Origin: Nocardioides litoris
GTDB lineage: Bacteria > Actinomycetota > Actinomycetes > Propionibacteriales > Nocardioidaceae
Length of the DNA stretch: 64,000 bases
Assembly: GCF_006346315.1 (NCBI RefSeq)
Contig: NZ_VDMR01000008.1
Span: forward strand, 62,001 to 126,000
Reading direction: 5' to 3'
The notes beneath the pieces were generated by a model. It searched no databases and was not told the DNA's origin. It saw only the letters and a program-made list of their open reading frames with translations. A program made the translations under genes and the position numbers. Positions 27,954-37,128 of the stretch are shown piece after piece (position 1 is the first letter of the stretch; each line of letters starts with the position of its first letter).

Positions 27954-27989
27954 GCACGACGTACGAACCGACGCTAGGAAGACACGAAC

Positions 27990-29213
27990 GTGACCGTGAC
28001 CGATGCTGCCCGCGAGAGCGTGGAGTCCGCGCTCGAGCAGTCCTCGACGCCGAGCTTCTCGCACCTCAACCCGCCGCCGTCCTACGACCTGGGCGACCAC
28101 CCGGCCCCGACCGGCCGCGAGGAGATCTGGCGGTTCACCCCGCTCAAGCGCCTGCGCGGCCTGCTCGACGGTGAGGCGTCCGAGACCCAGCTGACCTGGG
28201 ACGCGAGCCTGCCCGAGGGCCTGCAGCTGCAGGAGATCAGCAAGGACGAGGCCCGCGAGCTCGGGGAGCTGGCCCCCAACGACCGGCCCTCGGCGCTCGC
28301 GGTCGACCGTGCGGTCCGCACGGTGCTGCTCGACGTGCCGGCCGAGCGTGAGCTCGACGAGCCCGTCGTGCTCCGACTGTCGGGCGAGTCGGTCGACGAC
28401 CTCGTCTACGGCCACCTCGTGCTGCGGGTCGGTGCGTTCGCGAAGGTCACCGTCGTCCTCGAGCACACCGGCTCGGCCCGGTACGCCGCGACCACCTCGG
28501 TGCTCGTCGGCGACGGCGCCCAGGTCGACGTGGTCTCGCTGCAGGACTGGGACGACGACGCCGTCCACCTCGGCCGCGACGCCATCCGGGTCGGCCGCGA
28601 CGCCCGGGTCAAGCACACCTCGATCAGCTTCGGCGGCGACGTCGTGCGGATGCACGCCAACGTCGAGTACGCCGCCCCCGGCGGCGAGGCCGAGCTGCTC
28701 GGCCTCTACTTCGCCGACGCCGGGCAGCACCTGGAGCACCGGCTCTTCGCCGACCACAACCAGCCCCGCACCAAGAGCAACGTCGTCTACAAGGGCGCCC
28801 TGCAGGGGCAGGGCGCCCACACCGTGTGGATCGGCAACGTGCTGATCCGCAAGGTCGCCGAGGGCATCGAGACCTACGAGGAGAACCGCAACCTCGTGCT
28901 CACCGACGGCTGCCAGGCCGACTCGGTGCCCAACCTGGAGATCGAGACCGGCGAGATCGAGGGGGCCGGGCACGCCTCGGCCACCGCCCGCTTCGACGAC
29001 GAGCAGCTGTTCTACCTGCGCTCGCGCGGCGTCAGCGACGAGGAGGCCCGCCGCCTGGTGCTGCACGGCTTCTTCCAGGACCTGATCCGCAAGGTCGGCG
29101 TCCCCTCGCTGGAGGAGCGGCTGACCCGCACCGTCGAGGCCGAGCTGGCCAAGAACGTCCGCGCCGGGCTCGAGCCCGTCGGCACGGGCGGCACGCCGGG
29201 CGGGACCGCCTGA
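27990..29213 (+). CDS. sufD: Fe-S cluster assembly protein SufD
   Basis: SufD is the paralogue of SufB in the SufBC2D complex and helps bring iron into the scaffold. The 407-residue sequence has the helical N-terminal part with E-E-I-W-R-F-T-P-L, a beta-helix core, and the C-terminal hallmark S-A-T-A-R-F-D-D-E-Q-L-F-Y-L-R-S-R-G followed by H-G-F-F-Q. The conserved histidine in A-D-H-N-Q-P that supports iron delivery is present. The GTG start at 27990 gives M-T-V-T-D-A-A. The next gene begins two bases after its stop. Confidence 0.95.
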   Translation: MTVTDAARESVESALEQSSTPSFSHLNPPPSYDLGDHPAPTGREEIWRFTPLKRLRGLLDGEASETQLTWDASLPEGLQLQEISKDEARELGELAPNDRPSALAVDRAVRTVLLDVPAERELDEPVVLRLSGESVDDLVYGHLVLRVGAFAKVTVVLEHTGSARYAATTSVLVGDGAQVDVVSLQDWDDDAVHLGRDAIRVGRDARVKHTSISFGGDVVRMHANVEYAAPGGEAELLGLYFADAGQHLEHRLFADHNQPRTKSNVVYKGALQGQGAHTVWIGNVLIRKVAEGIETYEENRNLVLTDGCQADSVPNLEIETGEIEGAGHASATARFDDEQLFYLRSRGVSDEEARRLVLHGFFQDLIRKVGVPSLEERLTRTVEAELAKNVRAGLEPVGTGGTPGGTA

Positions 29214-29214
29214 G

Positions 29215-29550
29215 ATGGCCTTCGAGCGTGCGTGCGCGCCCGATGACGTCCCCACCGACGAGGGCCTCGCGGTCACCGTCGGGGCGTACGACGTCGCGGT
29301 CGCCCGTGACGGCGAGGAGTTCTTCGCCGTCCAGGACCTGTGCAGCCACGCGCAGGTCTCCCTGAGCGAGGGCGAGGTGGCCGACTGCTCCATCGAGTGC
29401 TGGCTGCACGGCTCCCGCTTCGACCTGCGCACCGGCAAGCCGACCGGCCTGCCCGCCACCGAGCCGGTGGCGACCTTCCCGGTGGAGGTCCGTGAGGACG
29501 GCCTCTACGTCGACACCACCACCACCCTGAACGGAGTCACCCCAGCATGA
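29215..29550 (+). CDS. Rieske-type ferredoxin of the suf operon
   Basis: A 111-residue soluble protein of the Rieske non-heme oxygenase ferredoxin type. It has the first ligand pair in D-L-C-S-H-A-Q and the second in I-E-C-W-L-H-G-S-R-F, that is C-x-H and C-x2-H. Family members carry electrons; inside actinobacterial suf operons this gene probably supplies electrons to, or is a client of, cluster assembly. It sits between sufD (one base gap) and sufC (four-base overlap), so it is tightly co-expressed. There is no signal peptide, in contrast to the Rieske lipoprotein at the left end of the window. Confidence 0.92.
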   Translation: MAFERACAPDDVPTDEGLAVTVGAYDVAVARDGEEFFAVQDLCSHAQVSLSEGEVADCSIECWLHGSRFDLRTGKPTGLPATEPVATFPVEVREDGLYVDTTTTLNGVTPA

Positions 29551-30311
29551 GCACCCTGGAGATCAAGGACCTGCAGGTCCAGGTCGCGACCGAGGACGGC
29601 CCCAAGGAGATCCTCAAGGGCGTCACCCTGACGATCGCCGACGGCGAGACTCACGCGATCATGGGCCCCAACGGCTCGGGCAAGTCGACCCTGGCCTACT
29701 CGATCGCCGGCCACCCGAAGTACGAGATCACCGGCGGCACGGTGACCCTCGACGGCGAGGACGTGCTGGCCATGTCGGTCGACGAGCGGGCGCGGGCCGG
29801 GCTGTTCCTGGCCATGCAGTACCCCGTCGAGGTGCCCGGCGTCTCGGTGGCCAACTTCCTGCGCACGGCCAAGACGGCCATCGACGGCGAGGCCCCCAAG
29901 CTGCGCACCTGGGTCAAGGACGTCAACAAGGCCCTGGGCGACCTCGACCTCGACCCGACGTTCTCGCAGCGCTCGGTCAACGAGGGCTTCTCGGGTGGCG
30001 AGAAGAAGCGCCACGAGATCGCCCAGCTCGAGCTGCTCGACCCCAAGGTCGCGATCCTCGACGAGACCGACTCCGGCCTCGACATCGATGCGCTCAAGGT
30101 CGTCTCCGAGGGCGTCAACCGCTTCCGCGGCCGCGAGGGCAAGGGCGTCCTGCTCATCACGCACTACACCCGCATCCTGCGCTACATCCAGCCCGACCGG
30201 GTCCACGTCTTCGTGGCCGGCAAGGTCGCCGAGTCCGGCGGCCCCGAGCTGGCCGAGGAGCTGGAGGCCAACGGCTACGAGCGGTTCCTGGGCGAGAAGG
30301 CGACGGCCTGA
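29547..30311 (+). CDS. sufC: Fe-S assembly ATPase SufC
   Basis: SufC is the ABC-type ATPase of the SufBC2D scaffold; ATP binding rearranges SufB and SufD to expose the cluster site. The 254-residue chain has Walker A G-P-N-G-S-G-K-S-T near residue 38, the SufC-type signature S-G-G-E-K-K-R-H-E-I, Walker B A-I-L-D-E-T-D-S-G-L-D-I-D-A-L and the switch histidine in L-L-I-T-H-Y. The E-K-K-R variant of the signature and D-S-G-L-D distinguish it from transport ATPases. ATG 29547 overlaps the ferredoxin stop; one base separates its stop from sufS. Confidence 0.97.
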   Translation: MSTLEIKDLQVQVATEDGPKEILKGVTLTIADGETHAIMGPNGSGKSTLAYSIAGHPKYEITGGTVTLDGEDVLAMSVDERARAGLFLAMQYPVEVPGVSVANFLRTAKTAIDGEAPKLRTWVKDVNKALGDLDLDPTFSQRSVNEGFSGGEKKRHEIAQLELLDPKVAILDETDSGLDIDALKVVSEGVNRFRGREGKGVLLITHYTRILRYIQPDRVHVFVAGKVAESGGPELAEELEANGYERFLGEKATA

Positions 30312-30312
30312 G

Positions 30313-31602
<1,290 letters not shown>

Positions 31603-31606
31603 GGCG

Positions 31607-32053
31607 ATGAACGACCTCGACGCGCTCTACCAGGAGATCATCCTGGACCACTACAAGAACCCCCACCACGCGGGTCTGCGCGACCCGTTCGAGGCGGAGG
31701 TGCACCACGTCAACCCGACCTGCGGCGACGAGGTGACCCTGCGCGTCCACGTCGCCGACGGCACCGTGGCCGACGTGTCCTACGACGCCGTGGGCTGCTC
31801 GATCTCGCAGGCCTCGGCCTCGGTCCTCACCGACCTGGTCATCGGCAAGCCGGTCGAGGAGGCCATGGCCGTGCACGAGACCTTCCTCGCCCTCATGCAG
31901 GGCAAGGGCCAGGTCGAGCCCGACGAGGACGTGCTCGAGGACGGCATCGCGTTCGCCGGTGTCGCCAAGTTCCCCGCGCGCGTGAAGTGCGCTCTTCTGT
32001 CGTGGATGGCCTGGAAGGACGCCACGACCCAGTCACTGGAGGCCCAGTCATGA
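31607..32053 (+). CDS. sufU: Zinc-dependent sulfurtransferase SufU
   Basis: SufU accepts persulfide sulfur from SufS. The 148-residue protein keeps the metal site residues Cys39 and Asp41 (P-T-C-G-D-E), Cys64 (V-G-C-S-I-S) and Cys128 (V-K-C-A-L-L). Between the second and third cysteines is the extra stretch that distinguishes SufU from IscU scaffolds. Tyr10-equivalent and H-Y-K-N-P-H near the N-terminus fit the family. It follows sufS by four bases and overlaps the next gene (ATGA). Confidence 0.95.
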   Translation: MNDLDALYQEIILDHYKNPHHAGLRDPFEAEVHHVNPTCGDEVTLRVHVADGTVADVSYDAVGCSISQASASVLTDLVIGKPVEEAMAVHETFLALMQGKGQVEPDEDVLEDGIAFAGVAKFPARVKCALLSWMAWKDATTQSLEAQS

Positions 32054-32436
32054 CCGACACCGCACCCGACCACGCTGACCTGCCCGAGGTCCCCGAGGCC
32101 ACCGGCGGAGCCGGTGGCGGCACCGCCACCGTGTCCGTCGACGACGTCACCGAGGCGATGAAGGACGTCGTCGACCCCGAGCTCGGCATCAACGTCGTCG
32201 ACCTCGGCCTCGTCTACGACGTGCACCTCGACGCCGGCTCCAACTGCGTCCTCGACATGACGCTCACCTCGGCGGCCTGCCCGCTGACCGACGTCATCCA
32301 GGACCAGACCAACGCCGCGCTCGAGGGCCTCGTCAACGACGTCGCCATCAACTGGGTCTGGATGCCGCCGTGGGGCCCGGACAAGATCACCGAGGACGGC
32401 CGCGAGCAGCTCCGCGCCCTTGGCTTCAACGTCTGA
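32050..32436 (+). CDS. sufT: Metal-sulfur cluster assembly factor (MIP18/DUF59, SufT)
   Basis: A 128-residue DUF59 protein. SufT-type proteins assist maturation of Fe-S proteins, mainly under high demand. After a Gly/Ala-rich N-terminal tail of about 30 residues, the domain shows K-D-V-V-D-P-E-L-G-I-N-V-V-D-L-G-L-V-Y, then T-S-A-A-C-P-L-T with the conserved reactive cysteine, and W-M-P-P-W-G-P-D near the end. The frame is open further up, but ATG 32050 overlaps the sufU stop and gives the known N-terminus. It is the last gene of the suf operon. Confidence 0.93.
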   Translation: MTDTAPDHADLPEVPEATGGAGGGTATVSVDDVTEAMKDVVDPELGINVVDLGLVYDVHLDAGSNCVLDMTLTSAACPLTDVIQDQTNAALEGLVNDVAINWVWMPPWGPDKITEDGREQLRALGFNV

Positions 32437-32476
32437 GGCGTGAGGCTGCGGGGCACGAGCAGCCTCACGACCCGAC

Positions 32477-32534
32477 GAGGTCGAGGGAGCCCCGCGGCTG
32501 AGCCGGCGAAGCCGCGACGGCGGCTCGAGACCTC
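32477..32534. repeat. Palindromic element after the suf operon
   Basis: A 58-base element with arms GAGGTCGAGGGAGCC and GGCTCGAGACCTC enclosing a further hairpin (CGCGGCTGAGCC..). A second, shorter hairpin, CTGGTC-TCGAC-GACCAG at 32558-32574, follows. Together they fill the 186-base gap after sufT and may end the suf transcript. The outer arms match the element at 27915-27953. Confidence 0.6.
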
Positions 32535-32609
32535 CCGAGCCGCGCTGCTGGCCGGGCCTGGTCTCGACGACCAGCGGCCCGCACCCTAACTCGACTGACT
32601 CACTCGTGT

Positions 32610-32615
32610 TACGGT
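32610..32615 (+). promoter_or_regulatory. Putative -10 box of a leaderless sulfatase promoter
   Basis: TACGGT fits TANNNT and is followed by seven bases and the ATG at 32623, the same geometry as at secG. No ribosome site is seen between them. The -35 is unclear. Confidence 0.5.
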
Positions 32616-32622
32616 CCGCCGC

Positions 32623-34383
32623 ATGTCTCGGACCCCCTCCCTCGCCGCCACCGCGGTCCTCGCCCTCGCGGCCACCACTCTCACCGCCACCACGGCCGGA
32701 GCGACGCAGCCGCTCGAGCGCGCGTCCACCGCGCAGGCCACGACACAGGCCGGCCCGCGGGCGCCGCACGCACCCCGGCCGAACGTCGTCTTCGTGCTCG
32801 CCGACGACCTCGGCTGGTCCGACCTCAGCACCGGCCGCACCAACGGCGACCACGGCAACGGTTTCGTCGAGACCCCGGGCGTCGACCGGCTCGCCGAGGA
32901 GGGCACGACCTTCGAGAACGCCTACGCCTCCTTCAACTGCGCGCCGACCCGGATGGCGCTGCAGACCGGCCGCTGGGCCGCCCGGCCCGACAACAACGTC
33001 TTCGCCGTCACCGACCTCAACCGCGCCGGCGACGACACGCTGCTGGTGGGCCCGGCCCAGGGCCGCGAGGACGGGCGGGAGGTCCTCCTCCCCGAGACCG
33101 TGACCGTCGCCGAGACGCTGCAGGACGCCGGCTACCGCACCGGCTACGTCGGCAAGTTCCACGTCGGCCGGTCGCCCGAGGAGATCGTCACCGAGCACGG
33201 CTTCGACGTGAACTACGGCGGCAGCTCCGCCGGCCACGCCAGCCAGTACTTCGCCAGCGACGGGACCTTCAACGACTCCGTCGCGCCGTCGCTCGACCCG
33301 TACGCCGCCGACTACACCCAGGAGTACGTCGACACCGAGCTCAAGCCCTGGGCGACGGGCGTCGACGACGCGGCGCTCGACGCCCTCGTCGGCACCGACA
33401 AGCACGTCTCCGACGCGCTGGCCGACGCCACGGTCGACTTCGTCGACGACAGCGCGGCCGCGCAGGCGCCGTTCTTCGCCTTCGTCAGCACCTACGCCGT
33501 GCACAGCCCGGTCGGCGACCGGCAGGCGCGCGCGGACCTGCTGGCCAAGTACCGCGCCAAGGCCGCCGGGCTGCCCGCCGGGTCGGTGCGGCCGGGGTAC
33601 GCCGCCCTGGCCGAGGGCTTCGACCAGTCGGTCGCCCGGATCGTCGACCACCTCGAGACCACGCCGGACCCCCGCAACCCCGGCCACCCGCTCGCGGACA
33701 ACACGGTCGTCGTCGTGACCTCCGACAACGGCGGTCGGACCGACCTCGGTGCCGACAACGGACCGCTGCGGGGCCAGAAGGGCGAGCTCACCGAGGGCGG
33801 CGTCCGCGTGCCGTGGATCGTGTGGAGCGACGCCGAGCGGCTCGTGCGCGGCGGCAGCACCCAGCGCTCGCCGATCGGCAGCACCGACCTCTACCCGACG
33901 CTGGCCGGGTGGGCCGAGGCCCGGCTGCCCCGTGGCGTCCCGTTCGACGGCGTCGACCTCGGCCGGGCGATCGCGCGGGGCCAGAGGGTCGACCGGCCGG
34001 TGTTCCAGCACGTGCCCGGCTACCTCGTGGACAGCGGCCGCGACCAGCGACCGGAGTCGACGGTGCGCTCGGGCCGGTGGAAGCTCGCCTACACCTACGA
34101 GGACCAGATCTGGCGCCTCCACGACCTCGAGGCCGACCCCGGCGAGCAGGTCGACCTCGCCGACCAGCGGCCGGCGGTCGTCGCCGACCTCGGGCGCGAG
34201 CTGGTGCGCTGGCTCGACCGCACCGACGCACCCCTGGCCACCCTGCGCGACGGTCGCGCACCACTGACGCTGACGGTGCGCGGCCTGACCTACGCCGACG
34301 ACCACGTGACCCGGCACCCCCGCCCCGAGACCGTGACCGTGCAGCCGGGCCAGGAGGTGCCGCTGGTCCTCGCGCGAGGCTGA
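32623..34383 (+). CDS. Secreted type I sulfatase
   Basis: Type I sulfatases hydrolyse sulfate esters with a formylglycine made from a cysteine. The 586-residue protein has a Sec signal peptide (core A-V-L-A-L-A-A-T-T-L-T-A, cleavage after A-G-A near residue 27), metal ligands A-D-D-L-G-W (Asp61, Asp62), the modification motif C-A-P-T-R with Cys106, the L-Q-T-G-R that follows it, and a later T-S-D-N-G-G block carrying metal ligands. The C-A-P-T-R form keeps the C-x-P-x-R rule, so a formylglycine-generating enzyme must exist elsewhere. The substrate (sulfated glycan or lipid) is unknown. The gene is alone; the GNAT gene follows after 28 bases. Confidence 0.92.
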   Translation: MSRTPSLAATAVLALAATTLTATTAGATQPLERASTAQATTQAGPRAPHAPRPNVVFVLADDLGWSDLSTGRTNGDHGNGFVETPGVDRLAEEGTTFENAYASFNCAPTRMALQTGRWAARPDNNVFAVTDLNRAGDDTLLVGPAQGREDGREVLLPETVTVAETLQDAGYRTGYVGKFHVGRSPEEIVTEHGFDVNYGGSSAGHASQYFASDGTFNDSVAPSLDPYAADYTQEYVDTELKPWATGVDDAALDALVGTDKHVSDALADATVDFVDDSAAAQAPFFAFVSTYAVHSPVGDRQARADLLAKYRAKAAGLPAGSVRPGYAALAEGFDQSVARIVDHLETTPDPRNPGHPLADNTVVVVTSDNGGRTDLGADNGPLRGQKGELTEGGVRVPWIVWSDAERLVRGGSTQRSPIGSTDLYPTLAGWAEARLPRGVPFDGVDLGRAIARGQRVDRPVFQHVPGYLVDSGRDQRPESTVRSGRWKLAYTYEDQIWRLHDLEADPGEQVDLADQRPAVVADLGRELVRWLDRTDAPLATLRDGRAPLTLTVRGLTYADDHVTRHPRPETVTVQPGQEVPLVLARG

Positions 34384-34411
34384 GCCGGCCGGGATCTGGC
34401 AGGGTGGGCGG

Positions 34412-35449
34412 GTGATCGAGGTGCGCCCGTACGAGCCGGACGACCTGCCGGTGCTGTGGGCGATGGCCCGGCTGCCCGACGCGGGTGAGACCGCCGACCC
34501 GTCGGTGCCCCTGCCCCTGCCGGCCCGTCGTACGCCGCCGAGCGGGCCGCCCGAGCTGGTCGACCCGGCCCGGGCGGTGCTGGCCGCGGGTGGCACCGCG
34601 CTGGTGGCGACCCGCGAGGGCCACGTGGTCGGGTTCGGCGGGCTGCGGGCCGTGCGTGACCGACCCCGGCTGGGACGGCTCGTGCGGATCCGGGTCCACC
34701 CGGCCGTGCGCCGGGTCGGCGCGGGCCGGGCGCTGATGGCCGCCCTCGAGTCGGCCGCGCGGCGGCAGGGGTTGACCGACCTCGTGCTCGACGTGGGTGA
34801 CCACCAGCCGGAGGCGCTGGGGTTCTACCGCGCGCTCGGCTGGTCCGAGAGCTGGCGCGAGTCGAGCACCGAGTGGCACTGGCAGACCGTCTGGTTCCAC
34901 CGCTCCCTCGAGCGCGACCACCTGACGGTCGAGGTGCGGCCGTGCGCCGACGACGCCGAGGCCGCGGCCGCCGACCGGGCGGTGCCCTCGCCGAGCGGCG
35001 CGCACCGTCGGCGGTGGGAGGAGCAGCGCGACGGCGGGGCGACCTACCTGCTGGCCTGGGACGGCCCCGACGTCGTGGGCCACGTCGTGCTCCGCGACCG
35101 CAGTGCCCACCCCGCCGTGCGCCGTGAGCTGGGGGAGCACCCGGAGGTCGACTCCCTGGCGGTGGCCGAGCGGGCCCGCCGCCGCGGCGTCGGGACGGCG
35201 CTGCTCGGCGCGGCCGCCGGGCGGGCCCAGCAGGCGGGGGCCACGACCCTGGGGCTGGCCGTCGAGCCCGACGACCAGGTGGTGACCTTGGTGCGACGGC
35301 TCGGCTGGTCGCTGCGACCGGGTCTCGCGCCCGTCGTCGACTGGACCTGGACCGACCACCGCGGCGTCGAGCACGAGGAGCGCGACCGCCTCGGCTACTG
35401 GACCCTCGACCTCCCCGGCGCCCGCGGCCGCTCGGCCGCATCGACGTGA
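34412..35449 (+). CDS. Two-domain GNAT acetyltransferase
   Basis: A 345-residue protein with two GNAT folds in tandem. The first covers about residues 1-150 with the acetyl-CoA loop R-R-V-G-A-G-R-A-L and the closing F-Y-R-A-L-G-W. The second covers about 170-345 with R-R-R-G-V-G-T-A-L-L and L-V-R-R-L-G-W. Both loops keep the R-x-x-G-x-G/A pattern, so both may bind acetyl-CoA. The acceptor is unknown. The stop overlaps the acVLRF1 gene by four bases (GTGA), which starts a run of four overlapping genes. GTG 34412 is the only good start after the sulfatase stop. Confidence 0.85.
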   Translation: MIEVRPYEPDDLPVLWAMARLPDAGETADPSVPLPLPARRTPPSGPPELVDPARAVLAAGGTALVATREGHVVGFGGLRAVRDRPRLGRLVRIRVHPAVRRVGAGRALMAALESAARRQGLTDLVLDVGDHQPEALGFYRALGWSESWRESSTEWHWQTVWFHRSLERDHLTVEVRPCADDAEAAAADRAVPSPSGAHRRRWEEQRDGGATYLLAWDGPDVVGHVVLRDRSAHPAVRRELGEHPEVDSLAVAERARRRGVGTALLGAAAGRAQQAGATTLGLAVEPDDQVVTLVRRLGWSLRPGLAPVVDWTWTDHRGVEHEERDRLGYWTLDLPGARGRSAAST

Positions 35450-36054
35450 CCCAGGTCCTCGTCCCCACCGCCCGCTGGGCGCGCTGGGTGGAGAACTTCG
35501 AGCGCAGCCACGGCCCCGCGTCGTACGACGTGCGCGACGGCGCGCTGCACGGCGTCGCCGACGACGGGTCGACGGTGGTGGCCCGGCTGCCGCTCGGGGC
35601 GTCGTACGACGGGCCGGCGGAGCCGACCGCGTTCGTGGCGGCCGCGGGGGTGCCCGACGACTGGGGCGTGCTGCTGGTGCGCAAGGGCGGGTTCGCGATG
35701 GCCCGGCTCGCCGGCACCGCGCTCGGGGAGTCGAAGACCGGGCAGCGGCACGTGCAGGGCCGCACCAAGGCGGGCGGGCAGTCGCAGCAGCGCTTCGCCC
35801 GGCGTCGTGACAACCAGGCCCGCCAGGCCTACGAGGCGGCCGCCGACCACGCCGCCCGCATCCTCGGCGGGCTGCGGGGCCCGCTGGTGACCGGCGGCGA
35901 CCACGGTGCGGTCGAGGAGGTGCTCGAGGACCCGCGGCTGCGCGGCGTGGTCCGGGTCGAGCCGTGGCTCGCGGTGCCCGACCCGCGCCGCTCGGTGCTC
36001 GAGGGCGCGGTCGCCGACGCCCAGGCCCTGGTCGTCGAGGTGGTCAACGCGTGA
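35446..36054 (+). CDS. acVLRF1-family peptidyl-tRNA hydrolase (Vms1-like release factor)
   Basis: Actinobacterial Vms1-like release factor 1 proteins are small relatives of Vms1/ANKZF1 and eRF1 that release stalled peptides from tRNA on large ribosomal subunits. This 202-residue protein shows the key segment H-V-Q-G-R-T-K-A-G-G-Q-S-Q-Q-R-F-A-R-R-R at about residues 102-121, with the Gln-containing loop needed for hydrolysis and the basic tail that contacts RNA. The C-terminal G-D-H-G-A-V-E-E-V-L segment fits the family fold. It is coupled to a GNAT gene on each side by four-base overlaps. Family recognition is strong; its role in ribosome rescue is by analogy. Confidence 0.88.
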   Translation: MTQVLVPTARWARWVENFERSHGPASYDVRDGALHGVADDGSTVVARLPLGASYDGPAEPTAFVAAAGVPDDWGVLLVRKGGFAMARLAGTALGESKTGQRHVQGRTKAGGQSQQRFARRRDNQARQAYEAAADHAARILGGLRGPLVTGGDHGAVEEVLEDPRLRGVVRVEPWLAVPDPRRSVLEGAVADAQALVVEVVNA

Positions 36055-36587
36055 CCGCCCTCCCGACCCGGCTCGACCTCCGGCCGATGGCGGCCGACGA
36101 CGTCGACGAGCTGTTCGCGATCTTCTCCCAGGCGGCGATGTGGGCCTACGACCCGCCGGCCGTGCACCGCGCCCGGGAGCAGACGGCCGACTACGTCCGT
36201 CGCGCGGCGGCCCGCTGGGACACCGACGGCCTGAGCTACTGGACGGCCCGGCTGCGGGCGACCGGGGAGGTCGTGGGCTCGGGTGGCGCCCAGCGGCACG
36301 CCCCCGGCCACTGGAACCTCAACTACCGGGTGGCGCCGGCCCACCAGGGACGCGGGTTGGCGGGCGAGGTGCTGGCGGCCGCGCTCGACGCGGCGGCCGC
36401 CCACGACGCCGACGCCCCCTGCATCGCGTTCATCGACCTCGGCAACCCCGCCTCGTGGCGGGTGGCGCGGCGTGGTGGCCTGGCCGACCAGGGCCTGCGC
36501 CGGGGCTCGGTCGACGGCGTGGTCCGCCACGCGTGGGCCGACCGCCCGCTCGACGACGCGACGTACCCACCGGTGGAGGGCGCGTGA
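36051..36587 (+). CDS. GNAT-family N-acetyltransferase
   Basis: A 178-residue single GNAT domain of the RimJ/RimL-like type: the start L-D-L-R-P-M-A-A-D-D, the Y-R-V-A-P-A-H-Q-G-R-G-L-A acetyl-CoA loop near residue 105, and N-P-A-S-W-R-V-A-R-R-G-G for the last strand and helix. Such enzymes acetylate protein N-termini or small amines; the acceptor is unknown. The frame runs further upstream into the acVLRF1 gene; GTG 36051 overlaps its stop and gives the natural start. The stop overlaps the next gene by four bases. Confidence 0.88.
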   Translation: MTALPTRLDLRPMAADDVDELFAIFSQAAMWAYDPPAVHRAREQTADYVRRAAARWDTDGLSYWTARLRATGEVVGSGGAQRHAPGHWNLNYRVAPAHQGRGLAGEVLAAALDAAAAHDADAPCIAFIDLGNPASWRVARRGGLADQGLRRGSVDGVVRHAWADRPLDDATYPPVEGA

Positions 36588-37090
36588 CCCGGCTGCTGGT
36601 CCTCGCCGACACGCACCTGCCGAAGCGCGCCCGGGACCTCCCGGCCCCGGTCTGGGAGGCCGTCGATGCCGCCGACGTGGTGGTGCACGCCGGCGACTGG
36701 GTCGACGAGGAGACCCTCGACCGGTTGGACGCCCGGTCACGCCGGCTGCTGGCCTGCTGGGGCAACAACGACGGCCCCGGCCTCCGGGCCCGGCTTCCCG
36801 AGGTGGCCCGGGCGACCGTCGGCGGGGTGCGCTTCGCCGTGGTGCACGAGACCGGCGGCAAGCACGGGCGCGAGGCGCGCTGCGAGGCGGCGTACCCCGA
36901 CGTCGACGTGCTGGTCTTCGGGCACAGCCACATCCCCTGGGACACCACGACCCCGCGGGGGCTGCGGCTGCTCAACCCCGGCTCGCCGACCGACCGCCGG
37001 CAGCAGCCCCACTGCACCTACCTGACCCTCACCGCCGCCGACGGCACGATCAGCGACGTCGAGCTGCACCGGCTCCCGCCCCGTCGTTGA
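36584..37090 (+). CDS. YfcE/MJ0936-like metallophosphodiesterase
   Basis: A 168-residue compact calcineurin-like phosphoesterase with all metal motifs: L-A-D-T-H at the start (D-x-H), V-H-A-G-D-W-V (G-D), W-G-N-N-D (G-N-x-D), a central V-V-H-E-T-G and the G-H-S-H near residue 110. Such enzymes hydrolyse phosphodiesters with Mn2+ and are cytoplasmic; the physiological substrate is usually unknown. It is the fourth gene in the overlapping chain GNAT-acVLRF1-GNAT-phosphoesterase, and converges with the giant Ig protein gene 38 bases away, which marks the left edge of the injection-system locus. Confidence 0.9.
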   Translation: MTRLLVLADTHLPKRARDLPAPVWEAVDAADVVVHAGDWVDEETLDRLDARSRRLLACWGNNDGPGLRARLPEVARATVGGVRFAVVHETGGKHGREARCEAAYPDVDVLVFGHSHIPWDTTTPRGLRLLNPGSPTDRRQQPHCTYLTLTAADGTISDVELHRLPPRR

Positions 37091-37128
37091 GACCGGGCAC
37101 GGACCCGACCGCGGCAGCGGGGCCGGGG

